Assembly (NCBI RefSeq): GCF_002993885.1
Contig: NZ_CM009578.1
Coordinates: forward strand, 1,305,251-1,369,250
Direction of reading: 5' to 3'
Source: Sphingopyxis lindanitolerans
GTDB taxonomy: Bacteria; Pseudomonadota; Alphaproteobacteria; Sphingomonadales; Sphingomonadaceae
Length of the DNA: 64,000 nucleotides
Part shown: positions 62,961 through 64,000 of the stretch, piece by piece
Layout of the letters: each line of letters opens with the position of its first letter
How positions within the stretch are numbered: the stretch's first letter is position 1
The notes under the pieces: model-generated
What the model was told of the DNA's origin: nothing
Seen by the model: only the letters and a program-made list of their open reading frames with translations
Database searches by the model: none
Program-made: the position numbers and the translations under genes

Positions 62961-64000
62961 TCGGCGAGTTCGCCGACCCGCGCGGCATCGGGATAATCCT
63001 CCGCCACCCATTGCGCCTCGATCTCACGCAGGATTCGCGCGACCTCCGGCCCCGCGGTCACGCCGCGCGCGATGATGTCGCCGCCCTTGATCGGCAGCAT
63101 CGGGATGTCCCAGCCGCGCAGCGCCTCGACCGCCGCCCTTGCCTCGGCGGATGCCGCCGCAAACAGCCAGGCATCGCGCGCCGCCTCGATCCCGATGTCG
63201 CGCGCCAGGCGGCGCGCCGGTCGCGGGGCGCCGCGATGCCCCGCGACCGCCCCCAGATGCTTGCGCTGCCGCGTCGAAAGCCGCAGCCGGCTCGCCACCT
63301 GCTCGGCGGTCGCGGCGTCGGCGGGGAGCAGCGCGGCAAGACGGCGCAGCGCAGCAGGCTCCACTACCGCCGCCGCCTCGTTGATGAGCAGCCGGTCGAG
63401 CGCCACCGCAAAACCTCCGTCGAGTTCGGGCAGGATCACCGCGAAGATGCCGTCGGCCGCCATCTGCGCCGCAATCTCGCGCGGGTCGGGCAGGGACAAT
63501 ATCTTGAGCAATTCGTCGGCGACCCGCTCGCGCGACAGGCTCTTGAGCGACTGGCGCGCGGCGATGACCGCCGCATGGCTTTCGGCTTCGAGTTCGCTCC
63601 GCCCAAAGCGCGCCGCGAACCGATAGAAGCGCAGGATGCGCAGATGATCCTCGGCGATGCGCGTCGCGGCGTCGCCGATGAAGCGCACGCAGCCGGCCTC
63701 CAGGTCGGCGATACCGCCGAAATAATCGGCCACCGCGCCGCTGTCCGGGTCGGCGTAGAGCGCGTTGATCGTAAAGTCGCGCCGCGCCGCATCGGCGCGC
63801 CAATCGTCCGCAAAGGCGATCGTCGCGCGGCGCCCGTCAGTCGCGACATCGTGGCGCAGCGTCGTGATCTCGTGACGCTCGCCGCTCGCGATCGCGGTGA
63901 CCGTGCCGTGGGCGATGCCGGTCGGGATGACCTTGATGTCCGCCGCCTCGAGGCGCCGGGTCACGTCCTGCGGCACCAGCGGGGTCGCGAGGTCGATGTC
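62933..64000 (-). CDS. cca: CCA tRNA nucleotidyltransferase (cut by window end)
   Basis: Adds or repairs the 3-prime CCA of tRNAs, or a poly(A) polymerase relative. The frame runs off the right edge, starting DIDLATPLVPQDV, so 5-prime sequence with the strand-1 GGxVRD motif is missing. Visible: ALADVIPTGIAHGTVTAI-type (IKVIPTGIAHGTVTAIASG), RRDFTINALYADPDSG, then HLRILRFYRFAARFG and the helical C-terminal part. About 355 residues remain. The GTG at 63976 is internal. The C-terminal end overlaps the GGDEF-EAL gene. Confidence 0.9.
   Translation of the reverse strand, partial: DIDLATPLVPQDVTRRLEAADIKVIPTGIAHGTVTAIASGERHEITTLRHDVATDGRRATIAFADDWRADAARRDFTINALYADPDSGAVADYFGGIADLEAGCVRFIGDAATRIAEDHLRILRFYRFAARFGRSELEAESHAAVIAARQSLKSLSRERVADELLKILSLPDPREIAAQMAADGIFAVILPELDGGFAVALDRLLINEAAAVVEPAALRRLAALLPADAATAEQVASRLRLSTRQRKHLGAVAGHRGAPRPARRLARDIGIEAARDAWLFAAASAEARAAVEALRGWDIPMLPIKGGDIIARGVTAGPEVARILREIEAQWVAEDYPDAARVGELADQMIGRSSD

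Overview
The window is GC-rich, densely coded chromosomal DNA from an alphaproteobacterium, most likely a sphingomonad and plausibly Sphingopyxis. The main reasons are a duplicated PhyR-NepR-EcfG general stress response (GSR), a GAAC-N7-GAAC SOS box of the alphaproteobacterial LexA type, EcfG-type GGAAC-N16/17-CGTT promoters, and several families of palindromic repeats in most larger intergenic gaps. I see no rRNA, tRNA, CRISPR array, prophage or intact insertion sequence. The genus is an inference from gene content.

Layout. 1-5.4 kb: the C-terminal half of acetyl-CoA synthetase, then a minus-strand cluster of circularly permuted ATP-grasp, alpha-E, transglutaminase and the Anbu proteasome-like protease. 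5.8-10.6 kb: TSUP permease, secA and two small exported proteins. 10.7-18.4 kb: an SDR enzyme with a palindromic operator-like site, two paralogous GIN-domain (DUF2807) surface proteins, a GreA/GreB-like factor coupled to a 59-residue Myb-like protein, a YhiN-type flavoprotein, a DEAD-box helicase and a quinone oxidoreductase. 18.5-22.4 kb: a minus-strand formaldehyde/formate group (frmA, purU, a VOC protein, a ProX-type deacylase, fghA). 22.9-27.8 kb: sdaA, sodB and an SOS-box-preceded exonuclease/ATP-dependent DNA ligase operon. 27.8-32.1 kb: the first GSR locus (HWE kinase, phyR, a second ecfG paralogue, nepR-ecfG). 32.1-46.1 kb: housekeeping and accessory enzymes, including xth coupled to a double cyclic-nucleotide-binding protein, an IscA-type protein, an M23 peptidase, bcp and glnE. 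46.2-47.4 kb: the second GSR locus (phyR and a very short nepR, divergent). 47.4-64 kb: tgt, a PAS-GGDEF-EAL-PilZ protein, an RluA synthase, an ArfB-like factor, a degenerate SRAP protein, a PilZ protein, EVE, a 2OG oxygenase, lipid enzymes, a ferredoxin reductase, parC, a GGDEF-EAL protein and the truncated CCA nucleotidyltransferase.

How parts work together. Kinase, PhyR, NepR and EcfG form a partner-switching circuit: phosphorylated PhyR sequesters NepR and frees EcfG. Two copies of each of PhyR, NepR and EcfG lie within 18 kb. FrmA and FghA oxidise glutathione-bound formaldehyde to formate, and PurU releases formate from 10-formyl-tetrahydrofolate. The ATP-grasp/alpha-E/transglutaminase/Anbu set is predicted from gene neighbourhoods to make and degrade a peptide-like product that, to my knowledge, is not chemically defined. 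It is the best candidate here for an incompletely described system. Other notable points are an SRAP-family protein without the catalytic Cys2 and a palindromic repeat that appears to be translated inside the DNA ligase.
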